64,000 nt of DNA from an uncultured Flavobacteriaceae bacterium. Its GTDB lineage: Bacteria > Bacteroidota > Bacteroidia > Flavobacteriales > Flavobacteriaceae. The DNA is taken from assembly GCA_938029725.1 (NCBI GenBank), contig CALHGE010000031.1, positions 1-64,000 of the forward strand, in the 5' to 3' direction. Below, piece by piece: positions 54,584 to 62,653 of the stretch. The notes below the pieces were generated by a model, which did no database searches, was not told the DNA's origin, and worked only from the letters and a program-made list of their open reading frames with translations. Position 1 is the first letter of the stretch. Every line of letters begins with the position of its first letter. Made by a program: the position numbers and the translations under genes.

Positions 54584-56338
54584 ATGAATAGGAGTATAAA
54601 TTTAGTTACGTTGGTGGCGCTGTTTTTTTGGTCAGTGAGTTTTAGCCAAGAGTCAGAAGATCGTTCTTACGATCAGTTCAAGGTACTACCCAGCGAAAAA
54701 GTATATATCAGTGTAAATACTTCTTTGCTTTTTACAGGAGAATACCTTTTTTATAAGATGTACTGTTTAAATGATAAAACCAAACAGCTTAGTAAAATAA
54801 GCACAATTGGTTATGTTGAATTGATTAGCGAAGACAACGAGATCGTTTTTCATCATAAGATCCGATTAATTAAAAGTCAAGGGCAAGGTGATTTCTTTAT
54901 TCCAACCTCAGTGCCATCCGGAAACTATAAACTAATAGGATATACACGTTGGATGAGAAATGGGAGTTTTGATGTATTTTTTCAAGAGGATATTAGTATC
55001 ATCAACCCCTATCAAGTTAATCAAGATGCCCTTTTAGCTGCGCCTAAGGATAAGGAAACGCCGGGTACAGCACTAAGTATAGCTGTAATTAAAGAAGATA
55101 AAAGATTTGTTCTTTCTACAGATAAAGAAAGTTATGCTAAGAAATCTAAAGTGATATTAGCGCTTCAAAACTTCAGAGGTGCTTCTGGTTATGGTAGCTA
55201 TACGGTTTCAGTTAGAAAAAAGGAAACCATAAAAGATAGCGGTAAGCATACCACAGAATCGTTTATCGAATGGCATAAAAAACAATTAGCAAGAGCATCT
55301 TCTTTTTATGAAAAAATCACATTCGCACCTGAATTAGATGGTGAGTTAATCAAAGGGCGTCTTTTGGCTACAGCTGGGGAGGCCTCAATTGCAAATAAAT
55401 TGATTGGCGTCTCGATACCAGGTGAAGATTTTCAATTAAAGGCTGTGAGAACCGATAGTGTGGGTGTTTTTTACCTAAATATAAACAAAGATTATACAAT
55501 TCCGCAGGCTCTTTTTCAAGTTTTAGAGGATGATAGCGGGGCATATAAAATTGAAATAGAACAAGAGCAAGCCTTATCTTATGCTTCGTTGAAATTTCAA
55601 AAATTTTATATCAATCCAGAAATGGAAACTAGTATTAGAAAGCGCAGCACGTTCAATCAAATTGAAAACGGATATTTCGCAGAAAAGCCTGACACCTTAA
55701 TTTTAAAAGAGTTGAATGACCCCTATGGTGGTGCATATGTTGAAATGGTTACGCTAGGAGACTATACCCGATTTAAAACCTTAGAAGAGACTATTGTGGA
55801 ATTGGTGCCGAATGTTTGGACAAAAAAGAATACAGAAGGAAAAAGGGTTTTCAAAGCACGCTCCTTTGATGAAACTTATGAAGAATCAAAATATGATGCC
55901 TTTGTATATATTGATGGGGTTTTTATAGCAAGCCCTGAAGAATTAATGGACTTTGATACCAGACGAGTTAAAAGTATACATACGGTACGAGAGAAATATC
56001 GTTTGGGAGGAAAGTACTATTTTGGAATGATTAATATGGTAACCAATGGGGCTGATTATTTTAACCAGATCAGTGATACTTCTATTACAAAGCTTGAATT
56101 GGACAGACCTCGTCCGACCAAGAACTATTTTAATCAAAAGTACTTGGCTGGTTTTAATCCAAGAATTCCAGATTTTAGAAATCAACTTTTATGGAAACCA
56201 ACAGTTATCGTTGAAGGAAAAGAACTTGCGCTGTCTTTTTATACTTCTGAAGTTGCTGGTGAGTATGAAGTAAGTTTAGAAGGTTTTTCTATTTATGGTA
56301 GGCCTGTTGCCATTCGAGAAACATTTATAGTAAATTAA
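54584..56338 (+). CDS. Secreted MG2-like protein of the receptor operon
   Basis: A signal peptide (to about 21, SVSFSQ) is followed by a beta-rich region with YISVNTSLLFTGEYLFYKMYC and GNYKLIGYTRWMRN, resembling the MG2-type macroglobulin repeats found in similar Bacteroidetes proteins. No lipobox or catalytic residue is visible. The last ~170 residues form another domain (VYIDGVFIASPEELMDFD). It starts 13 bp after the second DUF4249 gene and is the last gene of the operon. Its job is unknown. Confidence 0.7.
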   Translation: MNRSINLVTLVALFFWSVSFSQESEDRSYDQFKVLPSEKVYISVNTSLLFTGEYLFYKMYCLNDKTKQLSKISTIGYVELISEDNEIVFHHKIRLIKSQGQGDFFIPTSVPSGNYKLIGYTRWMRNGSFDVFFQEDISIINPYQVNQDALLAAPKDKETPGTALSIAVIKEDKRFVLSTDKESYAKKSKVILALQNFRGASGYGSYTVSVRKKETIKDSGKHTTESFIEWHKKQLARASSFYEKITFAPELDGELIKGRLLATAGEASIANKLIGVSIPGEDFQLKAVRTDSVGVFYLNINKDYTIPQALFQVLEDDSGAYKIEIEQEQALSYASLKFQKFYINPEMETSIRKRSTFNQIENGYFAEKPDTLILKELNDPYGGAYVEMVTLGDYTRFKTLEETIVELVPNVWTKKNTEGKRVFKARSFDETYEESKYDAFVYIDGVFIASPEELMDFDTRRVKSIHTVREKYRLGGKYYFGMINMVTNGADYFNQISDTSITKLELDRPRPTKNYFNQKYLAGFNPRIPDFRNQLLWKPTVIVEGKELALSFYTSEVAGEYEVSLEGFSIYGRPVAIRETFIVN

Positions 56339-56422
56339 AATAGTAGTCCTTTACTTTAGAAATAAAAATCTTTACTTACATTTAAAGGAAACAAAAAGAA
56401 CGATGAGCTAAGATGCAAGGGC

Positions 56423-56440
56423 TAAGACTTCTAAGTCTTA
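56423..56440. promoter_or_regulatory. Palindrome upstream of yifB
   Basis: TAAGACTT (56423-56430) and AAGTCTTA (56433-56440) form a perfect 8-bp dyad with a CT centre, 136 bp before yifB. It could be a regulator site or a short hairpin downstream of the receptor operon. Confidence 0.4.
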
Positions 56441-56575
56441 CTATAAATAGATTTTAAAATATAAATAATCTTATCTCTTAAAGCGCAGCGGTCTTATTTA
56501 TTGATATGGAACTGTGGGTTTCATGGCGATAAAATTAGAAAGCTATCTTAAAGTTTTTTTATAGAGAATCATACT

Positions 56576-58111
56576 ATGCTTTCAAAAGTCTATGGCAGCG
56601 CGGTCTTTGGGGTTGAAGCCCAAACAATAACCTGTGAGGTAAATGTAGATATCGGGGTGGGCTACCATTTGGTAGGATTACCTGATAACGCAATAAAGGA
56701 GAGTAATTATCGTATTGCCGCCGCCTTACTGAACAATGGATATCGAATTCCCGGAAAGAAAATAACCCTCAATTTAGCGCCTGCCGATTTACGTAAAGAA
56801 GGTTCTGCTTATGATTTAACCTTGGCTTTGGGTATTCTAACTGCATCGGGTCAAATAAATTCTGAACACGTTGAGAAATATATAATTATGGGCGAATTAT
56901 CACTTGACGGGAGTTTGCAGCCCATAAAAGGAGCCTTACCGATAGCCATAAAAGCTCAGGAAGAAGGTTTTGAAGGCTTTATTTTACCCAAACAAAATGC
57001 AAGGGAAGCCGCTATTGTCAGTGATTTAAAAGTATATGGTGTAGAAAACATAAGTGAAGTCATCGAGTTTTTCGATAAAGGCACCCCTTTAGAGCAAACC
57101 ATAATCGATACCCGAGCCGAATTCTACAAAAATCTAGATTTTCCAGAATTTGATTTCTCGGATGTTAAAGGACAAGAAAGTATCAAGCGTTGTATGGAAA
57201 TTGCTGCCGCCGGTGGTCATAATGTGATTTTGATAGGCCCGCCAGGCTCAGGAAAGACCATGTTAGCAAAGCGATTACCATCAATTTTACCACCAATGAC
57301 CTTACACGAAGCGTTGGAGACTACTAAGATTCATAGCGTAGTAGGAAAGACGAAAAATACAGGCTTGATGAACCAACGTCCGTTTCGTAGTCCGCATCAT
57401 ACCATTAGCGACGTGGCTTTAGTGGGCGGCGGTTCGTATCCGCAACCTGGTGAAATTTCACTTTCACATAACGGCGTTCTCTTTTTAGACGAACTACCCG
57501 AATTCAAAAGAGGTGTTTTGGAAGTATTACGACAACCTTTAGAAGACCGTGAAGTGACTATTTCTCGAGCACGGTTTACAGTAACCTACCCCAGCAGTTT
57601 TATGTTAGTGGCGAGTATGAACCCGAGTCCGGGTGGGTATTTCAATGACCCCGACGCCCCGGTAAGCTCTTCACCAGCAGAAATGCAACGGTATTTGGGT
57701 AAAATATCAGGACCCTTGTTAGATCGTATCGATATTCATATCGAAGTGACTCCTGTGCCCTTTGAAAAGCTTTCAGAAGATAGAAAGGGGGAGGGGAGTG
57801 TTGAAATTCGAAAAAGAGTAACGGAGGCGCGTGAATTACAAACCAAGCGATTTGAAACCTTGGAGAATGTGCATTATAATGCACAAATGAATACCAAACA
57901 GATTCGAGAACATTGTGTGTTGGATGATACGTCTAAAACCTTACTCAAAAATGCTATGGAACGTTTGAATCTTTCTGCACGGGCCTATGACCGTATTTTA
58001 AAAGTAGCAAGAACCATTGCAGATTTAGAAAATACCGCAGAAGTTAATGGTACTCATATTGGGGAAGCTATTCAGTATCGCTCTTTGGATCGAGAGGGGT
58101 GGTTGGGGTAG
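56576..58111 (+). CDS. yifB: YifB/ComM-family Mg-chelatase-like AAA ATPase
   Basis: The 511-residue protein has the ChlI-like N-terminal domain (to about 170), Walker A GPPGSGKTMLAKR near residue 220, Walker B LFLDELPEF near 303, and the C-terminal helical domain ending SLDREGWLG. ComM is a helicase promoting branch migration during natural transformation. comM is also a known target of genomic islands in Acinetobacter. At least four degenerate copies of parts of this gene lie downstream (58836, 59779, 60807, 61582). Confidence 0.95.
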   Translation: MLSKVYGSAVFGVEAQTITCEVNVDIGVGYHLVGLPDNAIKESNYRIAAALLNNGYRIPGKKITLNLAPADLRKEGSAYDLTLALGILTASGQINSEHVEKYIIMGELSLDGSLQPIKGALPIAIKAQEEGFEGFILPKQNAREAAIVSDLKVYGVENISEVIEFFDKGTPLEQTIIDTRAEFYKNLDFPEFDFSDVKGQESIKRCMEIAAAGGHNVILIGPPGSGKTMLAKRLPSILPPMTLHEALETTKIHSVVGKTKNTGLMNQRPFRSPHHTISDVALVGGGSYPQPGEISLSHNGVLFLDELPEFKRGVLEVLRQPLEDREVTISRARFTVTYPSSFMLVASMNPSPGGYFNDPDAPVSSSPAEMQRYLGKISGPLLDRIDIHIEVTPVPFEKLSEDRKGEGSVEIRKRVTEARELQTKRFETLENVHYNAQMNTKQIREHCVLDDTSKTLLKNAMERLNLSARAYDRILKVARTIADLENTAEVNGTHIGEAIQYRSLDREGWLG

Positions 58112-58166
58112 CAAATTATGATTATTAAATTCGCTTTTTAGCTAAGAGGTGTTTAAAACCAAAGTA

Positions 58167-58204
58167 AAAAACCCCACCAGAATATCTGATAGGGTTAATT
58201 TTTA
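58167..58204. terminator. Terminator between yifB and the lipoprotein gene
   Basis: AACCC (58170-58174) pairs with GGGTT (58192-58196), and CAGA/TCTG pairs inside the loop. An A-run precedes and a T-rich stretch follows. It lies between convergent genes. Confidence 0.75.
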
Positions 58205-58218
58205 TGATTTCAATATGA

Positions 58219-58662
58219 TTAATTGCCTTCACTCATTGAAAAGCTTCCATTACCAGTAAAGCTGGTTACTTCAATGGTCACCGTCCATATACCAGAAGTC
58301 CCTGATGAAGTAACACCACCAATAGTATCAGGTTCTGTACCACCATTAATGGTACGGTCTAGTACCACAACTCCTTCGGAATCTTCTACGATCATTCTAA
58401 AAGTTCCTTTTGTAGTAGCTGTTATGTCAGCATTGTAGTCAGCTGTATTAAGGTTGTTATTCCAAATAAAGGAACGTGAGATGGTGCCATCTTTACCTGT
58501 AAAACTAGCGTCAATATCACCGTTAAAATCTGATCGGTCACCCACCAGTAAAGTGCCATTTACCGTTATGCTTGCAGATGTATCCTCATCTTTGTCGCAT
58601 GATATAAAAAAGACAACTGCAAAAACAAGTGTTACTACTTTTAATAATCTTGTGTTTTTCAT
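58219..58662 (-). CDS. Small predicted lipoprotein of unknown function
   Basis: The 147-residue protein has a signal peptide with lipobox FISC (C22) after KVVTLVFAVVF, then a beta-rich domain with no recognisable family (ITVNGTLLVGDRSDF, GTSGIWTVTIEV). The ATG at 58662 gives a normal signal peptide. An upstream start at 58740 would put 26 extra residues in front. It is convergent with yifB. Its role is unknown. Confidence 0.75.
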   Translation of the reverse strand: MKNTRLLKVVTLVFAVVFFISCDKDEDTSASITVNGTLLVGDRSDFNGDIDASFTGKDGTISRSFIWNNNLNTADYNADITATTKGTFRMIVEDSEGVVVLDRTINGGTEPDTIGGVTSSGTSGIWTVTIEVTSFTGNGSFSMSEGN

Positions 58663-58835
58663 ATATATTAATTTTAAGATTTGAAAAGATATAACGCAGT
58701 TTAAAAATAATATTATATTGATATTTCTAATAGAGAGCATAACTATTTCTTATGCTAACTATTTAATTTACCTGACAAACGATGTTTACTACAAATTTGT
58801 GCTTAGCAATCTTAAACTTAGAGTTTTTGAAAATT

Positions 58836-58910
58836 AGAGTTACACATTCAGGTGCATTGCAGAGGCGATTCAGTATCGTAGTTTGGATCGAGAGGGGGTG
58901 GTTGGGGTAA
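58836..58910 (+). pseudogene. Degenerate 3' end of a yifB copy (fragment A)
   Basis: Bases 58859-58910 read AEAIQYRSLDREG, then WLG and a stop after removal of one G from a G-run. This matches the last residues of the intact yifB at 56576. Several serine, alanine and arginine codons differ synonymously, so it diverged as coding sequence before decay. The upstream part (58836-58856) is shared with fragment B. Confidence 0.75.
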
Positions 58911-58955
58911 GGTAGAACCCTAGTGCTCTCATTGATATTGATTGTTAACCATTCG

Positions 58956-59672
58956 TTATTTATTTAATTCATCCTTTAAGAGTTGAAGTGCTATTTGTGT
59001 TTCTTCAAGACCATCTTCTAAAGAGTTGTTTAACCAGCCTCTGTCATCTCTACTTTGATTTAATGTATTAATAAACTCTCGGTCGTTAAATAGACTGTCA
59101 TAATCATAAGGCTCGAATTTCAGTCCTTGTTTTCTCATGAATCTTTTACTTTGGAGTCTCATTGCTTCATTGTTTGTGTACGTAACCACATCCAATTTAG
59201 ATTTAATAACTTGATAAGACCCTTCAAACAAATCGACAATATTCTTTTTCATCTGCTTATTTTGAATAATTTCTAAGCCTGCATTTTTTATAGATTCATA
59301 GCCTACTTCGGATATTAATGAGAGTTTTCTAATATAAAGGGACTTTGAAAAATGGTTGTTCAGGGAATCATGGTGGGGAAGTTTGTATTCGAGAGCGCTG
59401 ATTATTATTTCGCTCGATCTATCGTTCTTAAGATTTGCATTTATCCAATTCTTCAATATTTCGGTATTAAACTCAAGATTTTCAACAAGTTCTTCGAGCA
59501 TCCTTTTCTCTATTGACCTTTCTTTTCTTTCCTCATTCCAGTTGTTGATGGACAATGCAATAAGAATTCCAATAACAACCAGTACAATCTCCCCAATTGC
59601 ATAAAGAAAATATTTACTAAACTTATTTTCAGTGAGGAGTCTTTGACGAATTTTGCGAAAGAAGTTAATCAT
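58956..59672 (-). CDS. DUF6090-family membrane protein (copy 1)
   Basis: The 238-residue protein starts INFFRKIRQRLLTENKFSK. One membrane segment follows (about 25-45, IGEIVLVVIGILIALSINNWNE), which is the DUF6090 signature. The rest is predicted helical and soluble with no catalytic motif. The topology would place the C-terminal part on one side of the inner membrane. The function is unknown. Upstream, the 21-nt element at 59688-59708 resembles the one upstream of the second DUF6090 gene (17 of 21). Confidence 0.85.
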   Translation of the reverse strand: MINFFRKIRQRLLTENKFSKYFLYAIGEIVLVVIGILIALSINNWNEERKERSIEKRMLEELVENLEFNTEILKNWINANLKNDRSSEIIISALEYKLPHHDSLNNHFSKSLYIRKLSLISEVGYESIKNAGLEIIQNKQMKKNIVDLFEGSYQVIKSKLDVVTYTNNEAMRLQSKRFMRKQGLKFEPYDYDSLFNDREFINTLNQSRDDRGWLNNSLEDGLEETQIALQLLKDELNK

Positions 59673-59687
59673 TTGAAGTAGTGTTTA

Positions 59688-59708
59688 GCGGTTGCTAAAA
59701 CAAGATAA
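59688..59708 (-). promoter_or_regulatory. Conserved upstream element of DUF6090 copy 1
   Basis: GCGGTTGCTAAAACAAGATAA (read on the plus strand) matches 17 of 21 positions of the element at 62654-62674, at a similar distance (15-16 bp) from the DUF6090 start. On the coding strand it contains TATCTTG, resembling a -7 box. A shared promoter or regulator site is inferred. Confidence 0.45.
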
Positions 59709-59778
59709 TGAATTATTAATTAGGCGGTTAAGTAGCTTTAAAGCTATGATTTAGAAGGCCAACACATTGTAGAGCCTA

Positions 59779-59832
59779 ACAGATGTTACCCTTATCGGAG
59801 GCGAAGCCTACCCAAAGTCAGGTGAAATTTCA
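59779..59832 (+). pseudogene. Internal yifB fragment (fragment D)
   Basis: In one frame this reads T-D-V-T-L-I-G-G-E-A-Y-P-K-S-G-E-I-S. It matches intact yifB residues 278-295 at 11 of 18 positions, without a gap. Stops follow immediately. It covers the middle of the gene, unlike fragments A, B and C, which come from the 3' end. Confidence 0.65.
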
Positions 59833-59861
59833 TGAAAATAACGCTAGTGCGCCCAGCTTGT

Positions 59862-59884
59862 GCTGAACTTGTTTCAGTATGACG
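59862..59884. repeat. REP-like imperfect palindrome
   Basis: GCTGAACTTGTTTCAG followed by TATGACG resembles a short palindromic element (TGAAACAAGTTCAG class) that recurs between flavobacterial genes. Only one copy is seen in the window. Confidence 0.45.
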
Positions 59885-60027
59885 CTCGTAACCTCATAAT
59901 ATGAGCGTTTAGTTTGATAGGCGATCGCCAGCTACAAGCTATCGGGACTGGAGCTGTGCATGTTTGATTATAAAATACGCTTTCGAAATTTTGAAAGAGT
60001 GTTGTTGGTACAGTTGCTAATTAAATT

Positions 60028-60456
60028 TTAAACCCTGTCAAAATCTGCCTTCCAATTTTTTATGAGCTTTTTTATTTCTTTGTTCGTTAAGTTTTCTTTT
60101 AAAGCTTTTTCTACTAAGGGTAAATATTCGGCATCACTAGCAAAACGTAGGGCTATAATTTGGGCTACTTTTAGTTCTCTAGGGAATAATTTGCCTGTCA
60201 TTACATAATACCTCAAATTTTCCTCAGCTTTTATGGCCCTGTCTTGTGCTTTTAAAGGAAAGCTGCGAACGTACCATGACATAATTAAAAAAATAACAGC
60301 AATCAGCACTACTAAAGAGGCTAAATACAAGTTATCACTACTGGTACGAATAAGATTGGTTATAGCACCGATTAATAAAGCTAGTATCGCAATAAACAAG
60401 AGTCCATGAAACCCTTTTACAAGTTTACCATGATTTTTAAAATTCTGTTCTTTCAT
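60028..60456 (-). CDS. DUF6526-family membrane protein
   Basis: The 142-residue protein has two membrane segments (about 17-37 and 43-63). A helical cytoplasmic domain containing KAQDRAIKAEENLRYYV and LRFASDAEYLPLVEKALKE follows, matching DUF6526. The function is unknown. It lies between yifB fragments D and B, so it may be part of an inserted block. Confidence 0.82.
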   Translation of the reverse strand: MKEQNFKNHGKLVKGFHGLLFIAILALLIGAITNLIRTSSDNLYLASLVVLIAVIFLIMSWYVRSFPLKAQDRAIKAEENLRYYVMTGKLFPRELKVAQIIALRFASDAEYLPLVEKALKENLTNKEIKKLIKNWKADFDRV

Positions 60457-60512
60457 TTTTTTTAGTTTGATTTAAAGATAATCTTAATAATTAGCACTTT
60501 TCTAATAAAAAG

Positions 60513-60540
60513 AAAGCCACTCAAACTATCGAGTGACTTT
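60513..60540 (-). terminator. Terminator abutting the truncated DUF6090 gene
   Basis: CACTC and GAGTG, extended by AAAG/CTTT with one mismatch, form a stem followed on the minus strand by CTTTCTTTTTATT. The last codons of the truncated frame lie in the stem, so a deletion fused the gene start directly to its terminator. Confidence 0.7.
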
Positions 60541-60681
60541 GTTATTATAATTCGTTATTTGAAGTGCAATCAAAATACCAATAACCACAAGCACAATTTT
60601 TCCAAAGGCATACAGAAGGTATTTGATGAATTTATTGCCCGTTAGAAGTTGCTGACGAATTTCACGAAAGAAGTTAATCAG
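60526..60681 (-). pseudogene. Truncated DUF6090 pseudogene
   Basis: The sequence encodes INFFREIRQQLLTGNKFIK and YAFGKIVLVVIGILIALQI, clearly the DUF6090 N-terminus, but stops after about 50 residues. The ATG of the homologues corresponds to CTG here (60681-60679), so the start is lost as well. An upstream ATG at 60735 is fortuitous. The glutamate of the GEIVLVV motif is lysine. Confidence 0.8.
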
Positions 60682-60806
60682 AGTAAGGCAGTGGTTACTT
60701 CTCCAAGGCACGGAAATATTTAATTCATGTTTCATGATGGAAATAAACAGTTTGTTTTCATTCTAAGAACTTGTAAGGTGTTATCCTCACTTTGAATGAT
60801 GTATTC

Positions 60807-60880
60807 AGAGTTACGCATTAGGGTGCAGTACAGAAGCCATTCAGCATCGGTCGCCAGATCGAGAGGAATAGTTGGCATGG
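60807..60880 (+). pseudogene. Degenerate 3' end of a yifB copy (fragment B)
   Basis: Bases 60830-60868 read TEAIQHRSPDREE, matching the EAIQYRSLDREG end of YifB. The preceding 21 bases match fragment A at 18 of 21 positions. It stops early and lacks the final WLG, so it is non-functional. Confidence 0.65.
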
Positions 60881-60882
60881 TC

Positions 60883-60917
60883 ATATTTATTTATCAGCTC
60901 ATTGGATAAATAAATAT
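60883..60917. repeat. Perfect 13-bp inverted repeat
   Basis: ATATTTATTTATC (60883-60895) is mirrored by GATAAATAAATAT (60905-60917), loop AGCTCATTG. It follows fragment B directly and precedes the small lipoprotein gene. It may be an operator or a hairpin. Confidence 0.6.
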
Positions 60918-61034
60918 AATCCTACGGACAGTAATTGTATGGTTTCGTCCCGAACTTCTGGCTACCGAGTATATATGCACCTATCTTTAATTTAGAAATT
61001 AAAATTATTTTTAAAAACAACCAAAACTACTATT

Positions 61035-61526
61035 ATGAAAAAAAGTTTAGGATTTCCAGGCCTTTTGTTAAGTACTATTTTTCTTTTTACTGCTTGTTCT
61101 ACTGTTGAAAAACCAGAGCCGATTGATATAGCGGGCATAAAGGTGGAGATACAGGCAATGGAGGATGCATTTGCTGCTGCTGAAAAGGCAAGAGATGCCA
61201 ATGCTGTTGCTGCTTATTATGGCGACGAAGCGATTAGCTATGGCCGTAATGAACAACCTAGTGCGGGTAAAGCTGCAATTCGTGAAGCCATCGCTCAGAA
61301 TATTGCGAAAGATACGCTAGGCAATTATAGCGTTTACAAGGTGGTCGATATCTTTGTAGAAGGTAATACAGCCGTTGAGATCGGCTCCTGGACAGAATTC
61401 GATGCGTCTGGCACGAAATTAGAAAATGGAAACTACATGTCCTATTTTGAAAAAAATAGTGATGGCTCGTATCAATGTGTACGTGATATGACTACCACAA
61501 CCAAACCCCTTGGTTCTGGGATGTAA
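61035..61526 (+). CDS. SnoaL/DUF4440-like lipoprotein
   Basis: A signal peptide ends in lipobox FTAC (C21). The mature 143 residues form an NTF2-like fold of the SnoaL/DUF4440 type: AMEDAFAAAEKARDANAVAAYYGDEAISYG, and later VVDIFVEGNTAVEIGSWTE and YMSYFEKNSDGSYQCVRD. The ligand is unknown. A terminator follows. It lies amid the yifB fragments and may be part of the same acquired block. Confidence 0.88.
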   Translation: MKKSLGFPGLLLSTIFLFTACSTVEKPEPIDIAGIKVEIQAMEDAFAAAEKARDANAVAAYYGDEAISYGRNEQPSAGKAAIREAIAQNIAKDTLGNYSVYKVVDIFVEGNTAVEIGSWTEFDASGTKLENGNYMSYFEKNSDGSYQCVRDMTTTTKPLGSGM

Positions 61527-61550
61527 ACTTTGAAACCATAAACCAAATTT

Positions 61551-61580
61551 AAATGAGTCTGCCTTTGGTGGACTCGTTTG
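61551..61580 (+). terminator. Terminator after the SnoaL-like lipoprotein gene
   Basis: GAGTC/GACTC with inner GCC/GGT(G) pairs and outer AAAT/GTTT forms a long stem at 61551-61580, followed by a short T-stretch. It ends just before yifB fragment C. Confidence 0.7.
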
Positions 61581-61581
61581 T

Positions 61582-61775
61582 GTTCGGAAAGCAACTTCCA
61601 ACAGCATACAAAACAATGCGACGGCAGTTGAAAAGCGCTCCGCTAGTGATTATGATAGAACTCTTAAAGTAGCGAGGCTCTTGCTGATCTGGAAAACACA
61701 TCCGAGGTAAACTGCGGTAATGTAGCCGAGGCTATCCAGTACAGATCTCTTGACACAGAAGGATGGTTGGGCTAA
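61582..61775 (+). pseudogene. C-terminal yifB pseudogene with one frameshift (fragment C)
   Basis: The first 32 codons (V-R-K-A-T-S ... YDRTLKVAR) align without gaps to the intact YifB C-terminal domain at 15 of 32 positions. After a 1-base deletion near 61678 the frame continues ADLENTSEVN, EAIQYRSLD, EGWLG and stop, 23 of 30 identical. Codons differ widely from the intact gene, so it is an old, independently evolved copy. Confidence 0.85.
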
Positions 61776-61897
61776 GTTTTAAATCATCATCTCCATGTTA
61801 GAGTAGTATTAGAAATAATGGCACCAGTTGGCCTTTGTCAATTTAGGAATGAGCAGGAGCTATTGTGAAAGCAAACCTATAGGTTGTTAGACTTTCG

Positions 61898-62638
61898 TTA
61901 TTTTTTCAATCTTTCTTCAATTAGTTTGATATCAGTTTTAGCCTCGCTCCTGTATCTTTTTAAATCTCTTAAATATTGATTAGAATACACATTATATTTT
62001 GCTGCTTTTCTTCTGAATTCATCATCATAAAAGTATTGAAACATAGCTTTATTGTATTTGTTCAACCGCCAATCATTGTACCAAGTATGTTTCTCAAATT
62101 CTTCTTCATTTTGAAATTGTAGCTTTCTCATAAGCTCATTATCTTCTTCAATAAAAAGCCTATTAACAGAATGCCTCTCTATGATACTCGCAATAAGCGT
62201 ATCTTTTTCAAAATCTAAATTATTTGACATGTTTTTTAATAACGCTATTCCTCTTTTGTTCATGCTAAACAAAAAATAATTTGAAATTGCCTTAGTGAAT
62301 ATTTCATATTTCTTAAAGCTTAGTTCAGTTATTGAGTCTAAAGCAGATTTCGACTTTTTTCTTTCTATTATTTTTAACAAAATGACTTTTTTATTTTCAT
62401 AGCCCTTTATGGGTCTTAAAATATTTAAAGTGTCTTTTATCAAATCAGCTTTAACAATATTCAAAACGGTATTTAATCTTCCTCTTTCAATACGTTTTTC
62501 ATTCCAATTGTTAATAGATAAAGCAATCAAAATTCCAATAACCACAAGTACAATTTCACCTATAGCATAGAGCAGATACCTACTAAACTTATTTTCAGAC
62601 AGAAGTTGCTGTCTTATTTTTCTGAAGAATTTGAGCAT
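61898..62638 (-). CDS. DUF6090-family membrane protein (copy 2)
   Basis: The 246-residue protein begins LKFFRKIRQQLLSENKFSRY, and its membrane segment has IGEIVLVVIGILIALSINNWNE, diagnostic for DUF6090. The remainder is helical and lysine-rich, diverged from copy 1. An upstream element like that of copy 1 is present. The function is unknown. Confidence 0.85.
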   Translation of the reverse strand: MLKFFRKIRQQLLSENKFSRYLLYAIGEIVLVVIGILIALSINNWNEKRIERGRLNTVLNIVKADLIKDTLNILRPIKGYENKKVILLKIIERKKSKSALDSITELSFKKYEIFTKAISNYFLFSMNKRGIALLKNMSNNLDFEKDTLIASIIERHSVNRLFIEEDNELMRKLQFQNEEEFEKHTWYNDWRLNKYNKAMFQYFYDDEFRRKAAKYNVYSNQYLRDLKRYRSEAKTDIKLIEERLKK

Positions 62639-62653
62639 CGAAAGAATAGATTG

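Larger units (their letters stand above)
59673..60027. other. Intergenic mosaic with a yifB fragment and a REP-like element
   Basis: These 355 bases hold the DUF6090 upstream element, yifB fragment D (59779-59832) and the imperfect palindrome at 59862-59884. No intact gene is present. Confidence 0.6.
61527..61897. other. Intergenic region with terminator and yifB fragment C
   Basis: It contains the terminator at 61551-61580 and the longest yifB relic (61582-61775). Nothing else is supported. Confidence 0.6.

Noticed and set aside
59930-59995. Weak similarity to the bases following the yifB stop codon
   Set aside because: The resemblance is limited to short AT-rich words, so I could not support a fifth yifB fragment.
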